In this document: positions 7,089 to 7,260 of the stretch, in pieces
Layout: each line of letters opens with the position of its first letter
Numbering within the stretch: the stretch's first letter is position 1
Translations under genes and position numbers: made by a program
Assembly: GCA_011524425.1 (NCBI GenBank)
Contig: WTKI01000232.1
Span: 1-7,260 of the forward strand
Source: Altererythrobacter sp.
GTDB taxonomy: Bacteria; Pseudomonadota; Alphaproteobacteria; Sphingomonadales; Sphingomonadaceae
Direction of reading: 5' to 3'
DNA length: 7,260 bases
Notes under the pieces: generated by a model
The model's input: the letters and a program-made list of their open reading frames with translations, nothing else
Told to the model about the DNA's origin: nothing
Database searches by the model: none

Positions 7089-7260
7089 CTAGCGGTTCAA
7101 AGAATAGATGATCCTGGTGAAATAGAGATCAAGCCTTGGTTCGCCGTTCTCGTCCAGCGCCGGTTTGAACCGCGCATTTTCCATGGTTGAGCGGCAAGCC
7201 GCCTCTGCAAGGATTGGCGGAGCAAACTCATCCAAGCTGACGCAGCTCTGCGCTCTGCCG
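7089..7260 (-). CDS. TonB-like C-terminal domain protein, 3' part (paralogue of the next gene)
   Basis: The last 56 codons of a - strand gene are visible, ending in TAG at 7091-7089. The start lies beyond the window. The fragment aligns without gaps to residues 252-307 of the protein encoded just downstream, with 27 of 56 residues identical by hand count. Shared elements include both cysteines, EAAC/KAAC, NARFKPALD/HARFKPARD and the ending TRIIYSL/TRVIYSL. It therefore belongs to the same TonB C-terminal-like group, and the two are probably a tandem duplication in one operon. It stops right after IYSLNR, whereas its neighbour continues for 16 more residues. The N-terminal half, including any signal peptide, cannot be seen. 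Confidence 0.8.
   Translation of the reverse strand, partial: GRAQSCVSLDEFAPPILAEAACRSTMENARFKPALDENGEPRLDLYFTRIIYSLNR

Overview
The window reads as an ordinary chromosomal stretch from an alphaproteobacterium. The style of the proteins suggests Sphingomonadales, perhaps Erythrobacteraceae: a sphingomonad-type RND pump, a DUF445 protein, and secreted proteins with a TonB-like C-terminal domain. That placement is inferred from protein character, not measured. Coding density is high. I see no tRNA, rRNA, CRISPR array, insertion sequence or phage gene.

Region 1 (1-3971, + strand) is the end of an RND efflux operon. It holds the last 167 codons of a periplasmic adaptor and, overlapping its stop by ATGA, a complete 1156-residue inner-membrane RND permease. 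No outer-membrane channel gene lies in the window. The permease keeps the proton-relay residues. It also carries roughly 90-100 extra residues between TM6 and TM7, which appear to add two transmembrane segments.

Region 2 (3995-5290, + strand) is a DUF445 (YjiN-like) membrane protein just downstream of the permease. A short GC-rich stem followed by five T residues sits between the two genes.

Region 3 (5291-6110, + strand) is a 160-base intergenic space with a 7-base inverted repeat. A gene with an excellent ribosome binding site follows. Its product looks like a small sigma-70-family protein with a clear region 2 and a reduced, divergent region 4.

Region 4 (6107-7260, - strand) holds two tandem paralogues encoding cysteine-bearing proteins with TonB-like C-terminal domains. 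The second has a cleavable signal peptide; the first is cut by the window edge. The second meets the sigma-like gene head-on, and the two stop codons share the palindrome CTAG.

How the parts work together: the adaptor and permease form one pump that probably joins an outer-membrane channel encoded elsewhere. I see no direct evidence linking the DUF445, sigma-like and TonB-like genes to that pump. The best leads are the extended RND permease, the unusual sigma-like protein, and the tandem soluble TonB-domain pair. None of these amounts to a demonstrated new system.
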